Source: Propionibacteriaceae bacterium UBA6238 (GTDB taxonomy: Bacteria; Actinomycetota; Actinomycetes; Propionibacteriales; Propionibacteriaceae). From it: 12,640 nucleotides of DNA. Below the pieces are notes generated by a model, which worked only from the letters and a program-made list of their open reading frames with translations, was not told where the DNA came from and searched no databases. The stretch covers positions 1 to 12,640 of the forward strand of contig DJWE01000093.1 in assembly GCA_002441465.1 (NCBI GenBank), read 5' to 3'. Below are positions 1 through 6,632 of the stretch, piece by piece (position 1 is the first letter of the stretch; the number at the start of each line of letters is the position of its first letter). The position numbers and the translations under genes are program-made.

Positions 1-196
1 ACTCCCGAACGTCCGGATCTGCCGCAGCCAGCGCGTTCGATCCTGCCGATCTGCGGATGTGTGGCGACGCAAGGTCCTGGGCGGCACCGGAGCGCTAGCC
101 ATTGGTGCCGGAGTGCGCCTGACCCACTCCCGTCTGCACAGGTGCGAGATGCAGTCAGAGTGGCGGCAATACACCTCCCAAGCCGTAGGATCACCG
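1..196. other. left edge, no gene seen
   Basis: No convincing gene is visible here. An open frame crosses the stretch on the plus strand and continues antisense into the PIN-like gene. It has no ribosome binding site and an arginine-rich composition typical of chance frames in GC-rich DNA. The stretch lies downstream of the PIN-like gene's stop codon (197-199), and I see no clear terminator with a T tract. Confidence 0.4.
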
Positions 197-1534
197 TCAC
201 TCCGGCGATTGACCCCCTCGATACCGCGCCTCCTTGAAAGCCACGTCCTCGATGCTATTGACGTCGCTGAACGCGAACTGGAAGGGCGCGCTTCTTGAAG
301 CATCCTGTTGGGGATCGTAGAAGTAGAACCAGCCAGAGCCCTCACCGCATGCGGACCAGCGGATCCCGTAGGGTCCCACTTGCACGATTGGCTCAGTCCC
401 ACGCCCCTCGCCCGTTTCTCCGATCGAAGGGTGTGCGAGTGGTGCGCCGACGTCCTGATCGTCAAATTCGTCGGGAATGTACCAAGCCTCATACCGCACG
501 CTGGCACCTTGCGCCGCTCCGAACTGCTGCAGCGGACGGATGACGCCATATCCCAGCGAGCCCTTGACGAGGAGGAACCCTCCGTCGTGCACCTGAACCG
601 CATTCGGATCTACCCGGAAGCCCAGGATGGCTTCAGCCTCCTCAACCTCATCGACCACGGCGGCAGAGGCATGCGTGAATACTCTGAGGAAGTTTGATAA
701 GTTCACTAGGTGCAGGGTCCCTCCACCGGACTCTCTGCGGTACTCGTCGACCAACTCATAGCGCGGCTGGATAGGTGATCCACCGACGCGGTGCCACCAA
801 TCAGCCTTCTCTTCAGCTGTCACAAACACGAGGTCGCGCCCTTGGCCGGCCATGGCATGTAGGAGCGTCTTCCAAATAAGGAGATCACCGACACCTTCGT
901 CCGCCTTCGATGCATCCTTGTACCCAGGGGGCAACCGTTCGTCGTATCGTCGCCTCAGCTCTTCCCGAAACTCCTTCTCATCGAATGCCGCATCCACGAC
1001 GACACCGTTTCGAAAGACGCGTCCATACATGCGTCCGACCGGGTCGGACGACGCAAGCTCTCTTATGTCGCGTTGCAGTTGCGTGAGCGCGGATCTGTAG
1101 GATTTGAGGGCGGACAGTGCGGTCACAAGTTCGGTGCGCGCAGTTGCATATGAGTCTAGGTTCTGAAGCAGGGGATAGGCTCTAAGCTCGGCGATCTTCG
1201 AATTGCTCATGCTAGCGTCGACCTGTTGAACGATCTCGCCAATCTTCACAATTCGACTTCTCGCGAACTCGCGCGCGACTTGCCCAGGCACTATTAGCCG
1301 CCCATCTGCCGCCAGCGCAGAGTATGCCGCTTCGATGGATTCCACGCTGCTCTTGCTTACTGTGTAAGGCACCAGAAGTGCGTTGGTATCCAGCGCGACG
1401 ACGGCTGCCTCCACAACCTCGGTTAGTGGCCGCGGCTGCCACGCAAATGCATGCTCAGCACCATCCGTATGGGTGGGGCGGAGCCACGATGATGCCGGCT
1501 GCGTGATTGACGTGGTGGGCAGTTCCGATTCCAT
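197..1534 (-). CDS. PIN-like domain protein (PIN_8 type), putative defence RNase
   Basis: This 445-residue cytoplasmic protein is probably a metal-dependent RNase. The PIN core occupies about residues 42-285. It opens with VVALDTNALLVPY (D49), followed by VPGQVAREF (E89), the signature PPGYKD (D207) with D212 and GDLLIWK (D217), and FVTAEEKADWW ending in D245. These acidic residues match the metal site of the PIN-like family (Pfam PIN_8). That family is longer than VapC toxins and is often found in defence regions. A helical insert at about 100-200 separates the first two acids from the rest. The C-terminal part (about 300-445) is not recognised. The ATG at 1534 lies six bases after a TAGTGT -10 box, so the message is probably leaderless. 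No small antitoxin gene overlaps it, which argues against an ordinary VapBC pair. PIN assignment is strong; the target and the defence role are inferred. Confidence 0.85.
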   Translation of the reverse strand: MESELPTTSITQPASSWLRPTHTDGAEHAFAWQPRPLTEVVEAAVVALDTNALLVPYTVSKSSVESIEAAYSALAADGRLIVPGQVAREFARSRIVKIGEIVQQVDASMSNSKIAELRAYPLLQNLDSYATARTELVTALSALKSYRSALTQLQRDIRELASSDPVGRMYGRVFRNGVVVDAAFDEKEFREELRRRYDERLPPGYKDASKADEGVGDLLIWKTLLHAMAGQGRDLVFVTAEEKADWWHRVGGSPIQPRYELVDEYRRESGGGTLHLVNLSNFLRVFTHASAAVVDEVEEAEAILGFRVDPNAVQVHDGGFLLVKGSLGYGVIRPLQQFGAAQGASVRYEAWYIPDEFDDQDVGAPLAHPSIGETGEGRGTEPIVQVGPYGIRWSACGEGSGWFYFYDPQQDASRSAPFQFAFSDVNSIEDVAFKEARYRGGQSPE

Positions 1535-1540
1535 GGCGTC

Positions 1541-1569
1541 ACACTACTGCAGCCGATCCTGATCGTGAA
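1541..1569 (-). promoter_or_regulatory. promoter of the PIN-like gene, leaderless
   Basis: On the minus strand a TTCACG -35-like box (1564-1569) is separated by 17 bases from TAGTGT (1541-1546), and the ATG follows after exactly six bases. Transcription would start at or next to the A of the ATG. No Shine-Dalgarno is present, which agrees with leaderless translation. Confidence 0.55.
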
Positions 1570-1708
1570 CACGCACGACCGGGGGTTGTGTGAGCAGCTC
1601 CATTGTCCGATGAGAGATCGACAGCGACGACCCCGAGCGAAGGCGCGTGTAGCAGATTCTTGGTGTGCAATTCCTGTCCGTATCTCCGACTGATCGACGG
1701 AGGGTCGT

Positions 1709-2221
1709 CTATTGGAGCGCTGCGTAGGCGGCCCTCACCATGTCAGTTACATCTTTTCCAGCCGAGCGGGCGCTTGCCATTCTCAGCCTTAGACGGTCCG
1801 TTTCGTGGGGACGAGCTAGAGCCGCTACCTCCTCCCGAGTGAGCTCGCGTGCCCAGTCGACCCCAAAGGTCTCGCGATCGAGCCGGATCACGACCGCCAT
1901 GTCAAAGTCGAGGTCCTTGAACGCCCAGTGGCGCTGGTCTCCGGGTGGCAGAGACCGCGTCTTGACTTGAATTCGGCGCCCGTCAGGCAGCTTGACATCC
2001 GAGGATTTGGCTCCCTGCTTGAGGAGTTCGCCCGCGTAGGCGTCCGCCACTGCGCGCTCCATGAGCTCTCCCGCCACGGAGCTCGCTGTTCGGACGTGAC
2101 CTCTTGCCTTCAACTCAGCGTCAATCTGGTTGCGCCAGGTGAGGAGTTCTACCAGGGAAGCGCGGTCTAGCCCGCTTGGCATGGGCCTGTGCACGGACGC
2201 TGGTGCGGATGTGTCGACCAT
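1709..2221 (-). CDS. PD-(D/E)XK endonuclease-like protein (DUF6998-like)
   Basis: This small cytoplasmic protein has about 170 residues. It starts with a helical segment (LVELLTWRNQIDAELKARG), followed by a nuclease-fold core: a helix with SVAGELMERA (E52), then SSDVKLPDG (D75), then RIQVKTR (Q85, K87). An acidic residue on a helix, then D and (E/Q)XK on a hairpin, is the usual active site of the restriction-endonuclease fold. The next strands include DFDMAVVIRLD. The order resembles small uncharacterised proteins I associate with DUF6998; that name needs a profile search. I chose the ATG at 2221 because TATCGT ends six bases before it. A TTG at 2242 would add seven residues. The gene lies 174 bases upstream of the PIN-like gene on the same strand and may belong to one defence unit with it. 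No methyltransferase is nearby, so a classical restriction-modification system is unlikely. Confidence 0.65.
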   Translation of the reverse strand: MVDTSAPASVHRPMPSGLDRASLVELLTWRNQIDAELKARGHVRTASSVAGELMERAVADAYAGELLKQGAKSSDVKLPDGRRIQVKTRSLPPGDQRHWAFKDLDFDMAVVIRLDRETFGVDWARELTREEVAALARPHETDRLRLRMASARSAGKDVTDMVRAAYAALQ

Positions 2222-2227
2222 AGGTCG

Positions 2228-2233
2228 ACGATA
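2228..2233 (-). promoter_or_regulatory. -10 box of the endonuclease-like gene
   Basis: On the minus strand TATCGT (TANNNT type) ends six bases before the ATG at 2221, the same spacing as at the PIN-like and antitoxin genes. No good -35 box is seen 17-18 bases further upstream, so this call rests on the -10 and its spacing. Confidence 0.4.
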
Positions 2234-2242
2234 CGACAGCAA

Positions 2243-2680
2243 CTCCAGGAGGAGAGCCCCATCCTCGGTGAGCCTTCCCTGAACGTAGATGCTGGTGACG
2301 GAGCAGGCAACGCTCGCTCGTCTGGCTGAAGAGCAAGCGGGCCAATTCCCGTCTTAGGAGCCGTCGCACTGGGCACTCAAACAGACGAACGGTCTGCTCG
2401 CAAGGCGTAAGTGGTAAGGGCCGAGGGCAGGAGTTCCTCGACATACGGATCTGCCGCGGTGTGCCGGGGTGGCCGTAGGGCTGCAGGTTCCCAACACGAC
2501 CGCCCTCGATTGCCCGTCGTGGTACACACGCTCTCGATGCGAGCAAACCGTGCACGAAGGCCGAGTTGGTTGGTGTCGGCAGTTGGCAGGTGCCGCCTGG
2601 TGGTTGGGACGCTCTAGCTGGGCTGGTGAACTGAAGGCATGGCTCCGACGCGAAGAGGTTAGCCCGCCTCCATGTCTACT
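2243..2680. other. intergenic region between divergent nuclease genes
   Basis: This is the shared upstream region of the minus-strand endonuclease-like gene and the plus-strand Shedu-type gene. Open frames here are short, overlap one another and have proline/arginine-rich chance composition. A 5-base perfect inverted repeat (CAGAC at 2382-2386, GTCTG at 2392-2396, five-base loop) is the clearest small structure. I see no RNA gene or long repeat. It is long for a simple promoter region, so an unrecognised operator or small RNA cannot be excluded. Confidence 0.4.
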
Positions 2681-2710
2681 TTTCGAGCGCCGTCGACAGC
2701 CCGATAGGGT
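2681..2710 (+). promoter_or_regulatory. promoter upstream of the Shedu leader ORF
   Basis: TAGGGT (2705-2710) ends exactly six bases before the ATG at 2717. A TTTCGA -35-like box at 2681-2686 gives an 18-base spacer and is only a moderate match. Transcription would start at about 2717, making the small leader ORF leaderless. Confidence 0.5.
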
Positions 2711-2716
2711 GTGCGA

Positions 2717-2740
2717 ATGATGAACGAAGCGGTTCTATGA
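2717..2740 (+). CDS. leader peptide MMNEAVL, coupled to the Shedu gene
   Basis: This tiny ORF encodes seven residues (MMNEAVL). It begins six bases after the TAGGGT -10 box, so ribosomes could load on it as a leaderless message. Its TGA stop (2738-2740) overlaps the ATG of the Shedu-type gene (2737-2739) in an ATGA arrangement, in another frame. A ribosome ending the leader would be placed on the Shedu start, which itself has only a weak purine-rich GAAGCGG stretch upstream. Such leaderless mini-ORFs are known from mycobacterial transcript mapping. A function beyond coupling cannot be read from seven codons. Confidence 0.4.
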   Translation: MMNEAVL

Positions 2741-4026
2741 CGACGGTACCCCGCTGGCAGTTGATTGCTGACAGCCTCGAACGTCAAGCATCAGGGCCTT
2801 CGACCGAACAGTTGAGCGCCGCGAAGAGCCTCGGAGTGGACCTCCCTGTCTCGCTGCCAGCACCCGTGGCAGCAGTGGTGCTGCGCCACCGACTATGCAC
2901 CGAGTTGAGACTCGCGTTTCGATCCGCTGACGGAATCCCCGCGGTGCTCCGGGCCATTGAGGACGAGCTGGGTGTTTCACGCACCGAATCACTTCTCACA
3001 GATACAAGTGAAGAGGTAAGCGCTTGGTTTGAGTCGCGGTACATCCTCAAGACAGTTCGCGGCCTGCGGAATCTGAAGCCCGAGGTCGGCGATGTTGTTT
3101 CTTGTGCCGGTTGGCGGGAGGGCGAACGGAGGGTCATATCGACCATCCAGGACAGTGGCCGGATCTTTATGAAGCTGAAGCCAGTTCGGAGCGCATGGCC
3201 TAACCACCTCGAAATGGTGGCGCGCGTCGGGTCTCCCCAATATGAGGCGGCGGTCAAGAGCGCCGGTGATTCCGTACTCAACTCGACCGTGTCAACCTCA
3301 ACGAACCTAGACAACTTCGTTCTCCTGTCGCAGTACGAACTGAAGAGCCACATACCGACGCCGGAGGCCATTCGCGCGCTCGAAGAGTTGCTCGAATCGG
3401 GGGAGCGGCGGGAGGAGCCGCTGCAAGTGGTGCTGACCCAGTATCCCGAGTTGCTAGCTTCGACCGTTGTCGGAGGATGGAAGACTTTCGTCATTCCGAA
3501 GCCACGCCTTGGTGCGGAACATGTCCCCGACTTTCTCATCCTAGGTATCAACAGCGTTGGTCCTCAGTGGCTGACGGTTGAAATTGAGGGTGCGCGGCAC
3601 AAAATCCTGACCAAGAAAGGCAAACTCGCACAACAGACGCGACACGCGATAGAGCAGGTCGAGGATTGGCGGGAATGGCTCACCCGCAATGTGAGCTACA
3701 CGCAGATTGAGAAGGGGTACCACGGCCTCACTACGCGCGCTCCAGGCCTGGTCATCATCGGCCGTGATGACCCCTCAGCCGAGCGACAGGCCTCGAGGGC
3801 GCGCACTGAGGAGCAGGCCAGAATTGCAGTGCACTCCTGGGATTGGCTACTCCGCGGGGCGCGGAACTTGAGTGACCACGCTCTGTACAAGACTAAGTTC
3901 GCGGTTGACAACCTGAATGAGCAGGCTGGACAGCAGGTAGTTGCGCTCCCGGTGTCACGCGCCTCCACGTTCGATGAGCTGTTCGCTGAGGACGAGGACG
4001 CGGAGTTCAACCGGCTTCCCTGGTGA
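2737..4026 (+). CDS. Shedu-type anti-phage nuclease (DUF4263)
   Basis: This 429-residue cytoplasmic protein carries a C-terminal Shedu (SduA, DUF4263) nuclease domain at about residues 215-395. The visible order is a helix with LQVVLTQYPELLAS, then VPDFLIL (D265), then LTVEIEG (E282, E284), then a KKGKLAQQTRHAIEQVEDW helix with Q307. This matches the D...ExK...Q active site of the PD-(D/E)XK fold in Shedu, except that the usual lysine of ExK is E284 (EIE). Such EIE members, with a following K-rich stretch and an HAIxQ helix, form a known-looking subgroup, so I do not assume inactivity. The N-terminal 200 residues are unlike common domains; VGDVVSCAGWREGERRV at about 115-135 looks beta-rich. 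Shedu proteins usually sense infection through a variable N-terminal part and cut DNA. The gene stands alone next to two other nuclease-like genes and is probably coupled to the leader ORF at 2717. The family call is good; the target is unknown. Confidence 0.8.
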   Translation: MTTVPRWQLIADSLERQASGPSTEQLSAAKSLGVDLPVSLPAPVAAVVLRHRLCTELRLAFRSADGIPAVLRAIEDELGVSRTESLLTDTSEEVSAWFESRYILKTVRGLRNLKPEVGDVVSCAGWREGERRVISTIQDSGRIFMKLKPVRSAWPNHLEMVARVGSPQYEAAVKSAGDSVLNSTVSTSTNLDNFVLLSQYELKSHIPTPEAIRALEELLESGERREEPLQVVLTQYPELLASTVVGGWKTFVIPKPRLGAEHVPDFLILGINSVGPQWLTVEIEGARHKILTKKGKLAQQTRHAIEQVEDWREWLTRNVSYTQIEKGYHGLTTRAPGLVIIGRDDPSAERQASRARTEEQARIAVHSWDWLLRGARNLSDHALYKTKFAVDNLNEQAGQQVVALPVSRASTFDELFAEDEDAEFNRLPW

Positions 4027-4384
4027 GCTGAGAGTGACGGAGACGTGTATGCCGACTGGCATGTCCTGGATCACCGGGCAATGTTCGCCCTGTGAGGCTG
4101 AGGGGGAGTCGAACATCCGACGAGAATTCTGGGTCGCGGGTGGGTTTCCTTCGGAACTGGAGTGTCCGTCGCGCCAGGCGAATGGGCGTACGTGCAGGAA
4201 GCTGGCCTGGGGCCAGGCTCTCTGGAAGGGCGGGAGGGTTCGCGGGGTCCTGACTGGGTCGCTCATCCCCCTGGCCGAGTCCGCCACACGGATGCCCGCT
4301 CATGCCGCGGACTTGGCGGTCGAGGCGGCACAGCACAAGCCTTCTAGCTGGTGCGGGCACTCACGCGGGACACCAGGAATCCGC
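4027..4384. other. intergenic region downstream of the Shedu gene
   Basis: I see no convincing gene here. A perfect hairpin (ATGCC at 4049-4053, GGCAT at 4058-4062, four-base loop, extendable by two G-U pairs) lies 23 bases after the Shedu stop and could end its transcript, although no T tract follows. A second hairpin (GCCTG at 4205-4209, CAGGC at 4214-4218) lies further on. Open frames on both strands are of chance type. Confidence 0.35.
4049..4062 (+). terminator. possible terminator after the Shedu gene
   Basis: This is a 5-base perfect stem with a GACT loop located 23 bases after the stop codon at 4024-4026. It has no U tract, as is common in actinobacteria. The stem is short, so the call is weak. 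Confidence 0.25.
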
Positions 4385-4786
4385 TCAGCGCCTCCGACCA
4401 CTGACCGTCTGAAGTAGGCACCATGCCAACCACGCGACGGTAAGTCCGGAGCTGACAACCAGGTGCCCAACGGCGGCCGATCGGCACATGACGGCCCACT
4501 TCGGGAAGGCATTGCCTGATGAACCGTGCAGGGTGATGGCCAGGAAGGCTTGATCGCAGTACAGGTCGACGCCCGTTTCCTGCGGCACTACAGGAGCCCA
4601 GAGCATGATCACGAAGACCGTGAGCCCGAGGAGGCCTCCTGCCAGGGCGAGTCGCCACCGCCGTAGGCCTAGGCCAACGCGCCGCAGGGACACCATGCCA
4701 GCCACTGTGCAAGCGATGACCAGCGTGGGGAGCAGCAACAGAGCGACTATCGCAAGGCCGGGTGATGTCTCTGCATACTCAGTCAT
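4385..4786 (-). CDS. small three-helix membrane protein, unknown function
   Basis: This 133-residue protein has three clear hydrophobic segments: LAIVALLLLPTLVIACTVAG (about 11-30), LALAGGLLGLTVFVIMLWAP (about 46-65) and a C-terminal segment around VVSSGLTVAWLAWCLL. Basic residues (SLRRVGLGLRRWR) sit between the first two, placing that loop in the cytoplasm by the positive-inside rule. The longer loop between helices two and three has two cysteines (YCDQ and MCRS), which would be outside and could form a disulfide. I do not recognise the family. I chose the ATG at 4786 because the helix starts shortly after it; a GTG at 4864 would add 26 polar residues. Neither start has a good ribosome binding site. 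A link to the neighbouring defence genes (membrane effector) is possible but unsupported. Confidence 0.55.
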   Translation of the reverse strand: MTEYAETSPGLAIVALLLLPTLVIACTVAGMVSLRRVGLGLRRWRLALAGGLLGLTVFVIMLWAPVVPQETGVDLYCDQAFLAITLHGSSGNAFPKWAVMCRSAAVGHLVVSSGLTVAWLAWCLLQTVSGRRR

Positions 4787-5064
4787 GGTTCTGCTCGCGC
4801 CCGGTCCTCTCGATGGGGTCTGTTCAGCCGATGCCTTCGACCTGATAGTGATCGACTCTCCCACGGAGGTGGGTCAGGTCGGCGGCGGCCGCATCAGCCT
4901 CGCCTCCGAAGTGCCTGGCGCTGGGATGCGGGATCCGCCGGGCCATTCATTCCAGCGACGCGCCGAAAGCGGCGCCCACCAACATCCGGTGATGCCGCTA
5001 TCCGCGGCACGGAGGCTGGCGCCTACGGGATCTTTGCGGCGCAGGGCCAACAGGCCTCAGCGAC

Positions 5065-5595
5065 TCAGCTCCAGTGGATCCGGGCGGAGTCCACGCACCC
5101 AGATCCAGTCTGGGTGAGAGCGCGAATTCCTGCCGCGCCGCCGCCGAGGAGGCCTGATCGCTGTCCGAGCAACGCGGGGACAAGGCGGGCCGCGTCGGCT
5201 CTGCGCCCGGTGCGGCGTGCATAGACCGCGTGTGCGGTGCTCGCTAAGGGTGTGTCGGCGGCGCCCCATCCTCCGCCGATGATGATTCGTTCGGGGTCGA
5301 GGACGGCCGCAAGGTCTGCCAATGCGTCGCCGAGTGCCTCGCCGGCTGTCTGCAGCAGGTTGAGCGCTACTTGTGCCCCGCCCTGGGCTCGGGCGGCCAC
5401 TTCTCGGGCGGTTGTGGCTTGTCCGGTGAGCGCTTCGTAGCGGGCTGCTATGCCTGCTCCGGACACATAGTCTTCGAGGCTGCCCTCAGGGGCTCGAAAC
5501 TCGCCGAAACCGATCGTCGAGAGATGATCCAGTAGCGGGAAACCCCAGCAGGATCTTCCGCCCTGGCCATTCGTACTGCGGAAGCCCTCTGTGAC
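5065..5595 (-). pseudogene. remnant of a ROK-family kinase/regulator (C-terminal half)
   Basis: Reading leftward from about 5560 gives a stretch ending in the ROK-type segment GSLEDYVSGAGIAARYEAL, then LAAVLDPERIIIGGGW (the typical ROK strand and glycine motif) and LLGQRSGLLGGGAAGIRAL at the end. ROK proteins are usually 300-400 residues; here the N-terminal half with the ATP-binding DxGxT motif is missing. There is no start codon between the preceding TGA (5596-5598) and a GTG at 5466, well inside the fold. The first in-frame codon after that TGA belongs to this frame, so the remnant directly follows the lipoprotein gene in the same frame. The usual CxCGxxGC zinc motif is not visible before LED. 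I read it as a decayed fragment cut by the event that brought in the lipoprotein gene. A short 133-residue product from the GTG is possible but would not be an active kinase. Confidence 0.6.
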
Positions 5596-6270
5596 TCAGT
5601 CGAAGTTGAGGGGGAGGAAGCCGTCCGAGTCCGGAACCTCATACTGGAGGGGTTCCCACTCTCCCTCGTTGCTGCCAATCTCCCACCGGAGGGTGGACCC
5701 GGGCTCGCCTCCGGGGTAGTAAGCGCTCATAACTACGTTCTTCGCACCTGGCACGCCTTCTGTGATGCTGGCTTGGTCAATCTGGCGCCCAGCGGGCGTG
5801 AGAAGTGGTCCAGGCGTCAACCCTGCTGCATCACCCTCATAGTCTGCCGGCACATCGAACGACCATTGAACGTAGAGGCAGTGTGTGTCACTGGCCGTAC
5901 CAAAGAGTCTGATCTCGTCGGCACACTCATCCGCCAAGTCGCCGGAGACCGCTGTGTCAACGTAGAGAAGGTTCTCGATGCGAACCGCTATCCCATCACC
6001 GCCGTCGAAGGTCGGCTGGCTATCGATGGGTTGGTTGATGCGCCCCGGGTCCACCCGAGACGCCCACACCATCCCAATCTGGGCGGTGGAGCTCGGGGGA
6101 GTCTCTTCCAAGGTAGACGCTGGCTGCACCGATGGAGCGACAGTCTGCGTGACTGTGGCTGTTGCAGTTACCGTCACCGTCGGGGCTGGTTCGGGTGAAC
6201 CGTTGGCGCTGCAGGCCGTGAGGCCGAGCGTGAGTAGTGTCGCGATTGGCGCGGCGAAATTCTTGAACAA
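5596..6270 (-). CDS. lipoprotein with TTG start, unknown function
   Basis: This 224-residue secreted lipoprotein starts at TTG (6270-6268). An AAGGGGG Shine-Dalgarno (6276-6282) lies five bases upstream, and the TTG gives a textbook signal peptide: K3, a hydrophobic core APIATLLTLGL and the lipobox LTAC with the lipidated cysteine at 20. Upstream ATGs would add about 25-30 polar residues and spoil the signal, so I reject them. A Thr/Val/Pro-rich linker (TVTVTATATVTQTV, then a Ser/Pro stretch to about 65) tethers a folded domain of about 150 residues. That domain has four cysteines or fewer and acidic patches; I do not recognise it. It would sit on the outer face of the membrane. The gene is divergent from the relaxase and shares its upstream region, so a role in conjugation (for example surface exclusion) is conceivable but not shown by the sequence. 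Confidence 0.75.
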   Translation of the reverse strand: MFKNFAAPIATLLTLGLTACSANGSPEPAPTVTVTATATVTQTVAPSVQPASTLEETPPSSTAQIGMVWASRVDPGRINQPIDSQPTFDGGDGIAVRIENLLYVDTAVSGDLADECADEIRLFGTASDTHCLYVQWSFDVPADYEGDAAGLTPGPLLTPAGRQIDQASITEGVPGAKNVVMSAYYPGGEPGSTLRWEIGSNEGEWEPLQYEVPDSDGFLPLNFD

Positions 6271-6275
6271 GTGAG

Positions 6276-6302
6276 CCCCCTTTACTGTTGGAGTTGAGCC
6301 TA
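6276..6302 (-). promoter_or_regulatory. -10 box and Shine-Dalgarno of the lipoprotein gene
   Basis: On the minus strand TAGGCT (6297-6302), the same hexamer as at the toxin-antitoxin promoter, lies about 26 bases before the TTG start, giving a leader of roughly 20 bases. The AAGGGGG motif (6276-6282) fixes the TTG as the start. The -35 region is poor. Confidence 0.5.
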
Positions 6303-6340
6303 TCGACACCACGTGCGATCCAGACACCGGGGCATTGAAG

Positions 6341-6420
6341 GTCATGATGCGAGGGGCCACGACTTCGAGCAGCCGTGACGCAGGGCGGCTCCACTCTCTG
6401 GGTCCTCATCGTCATGATGC
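6341..6420. repeat. 10-base direct repeat GTCATGATGC, 70-base spacing
   Basis: GTCATGATGC occurs at 6341-6350 and again at 6411-6420. Each copy contains the palindrome TCATGA. The pair lies in the divergent region upstream of both the lipoprotein and the relaxase genes, where an operator or part of a transfer origin would be expected. The flanks of the two copies differ. Confidence 0.4.
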
Positions 6421-6632
6421 AGGCTCGCGGACGGCCCCTAGAGTCCGGGTCCCTTCCCGGAGCCAGTTCCACCCATCCACGCTGAGCCGGCCCCACCTCA
6501 CCCCTCGAGACTCGTGCGGAGTCCGGTCTCCCGCCCGCTCAGCCACGTACCCCGCTGTGAAGTCGCACACACCCACTGCACCATCGGAGAGTCTGTGCGC
6601 GTCAGGCGGCCGAGTCCGGGGTTCTAGTGGGC
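6361..6632. other. relaxase upstream region, candidate oriT
   Basis: This non-coding stretch lies directly before a MobF relaxase gene, where MobF elements often carry their oriT. It contains a hairpin TCCGGG (6444-6449) / CCCGGA (6456-6461) with a six-base loop. It also contains two overlapping inverted repeats: GACTC (6509-6513) / GAGTC (6519-6523) and GAGAC (6507-6511) / GTCTC (6526-6530). MobF relaxases recognise a hairpin beside the nick site, so 6507-6530 is the best candidate. I cannot identify a nick sequence. Confidence 0.25.

Noticed and set aside
2121..2720. Several overlapping short frames in the region between the endonuclease-like and Shedu genes.
   Set aside because: They overlap on both strands, have no ribosome binding sites or domains, and read as chance translations.
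2784..3551. A 255-codon minus-strand frame opposite the Shedu gene.
   Set aside because: Serine/arginine-rich antisense shadow; the plus-strand frame carries the conserved nuclease motifs.
4095..4125. A T-arm-like motif on the minus strand (GATGTTCGACTCC), suggesting a tRNA end or attachment site.
   Set aside because: Only the TTCGA loop fits; two of five stem pairs fail, there is no CCA or acceptor stem, and no D-arm or anticodon arm can be folded upstream.
4605..5117. A 170-codon plus-strand frame opposite the membrane protein gene and the intergenic region.
   Set aside because: Arginine/proline-rich, no motif; the opposite strand encodes clear transmembrane helices.
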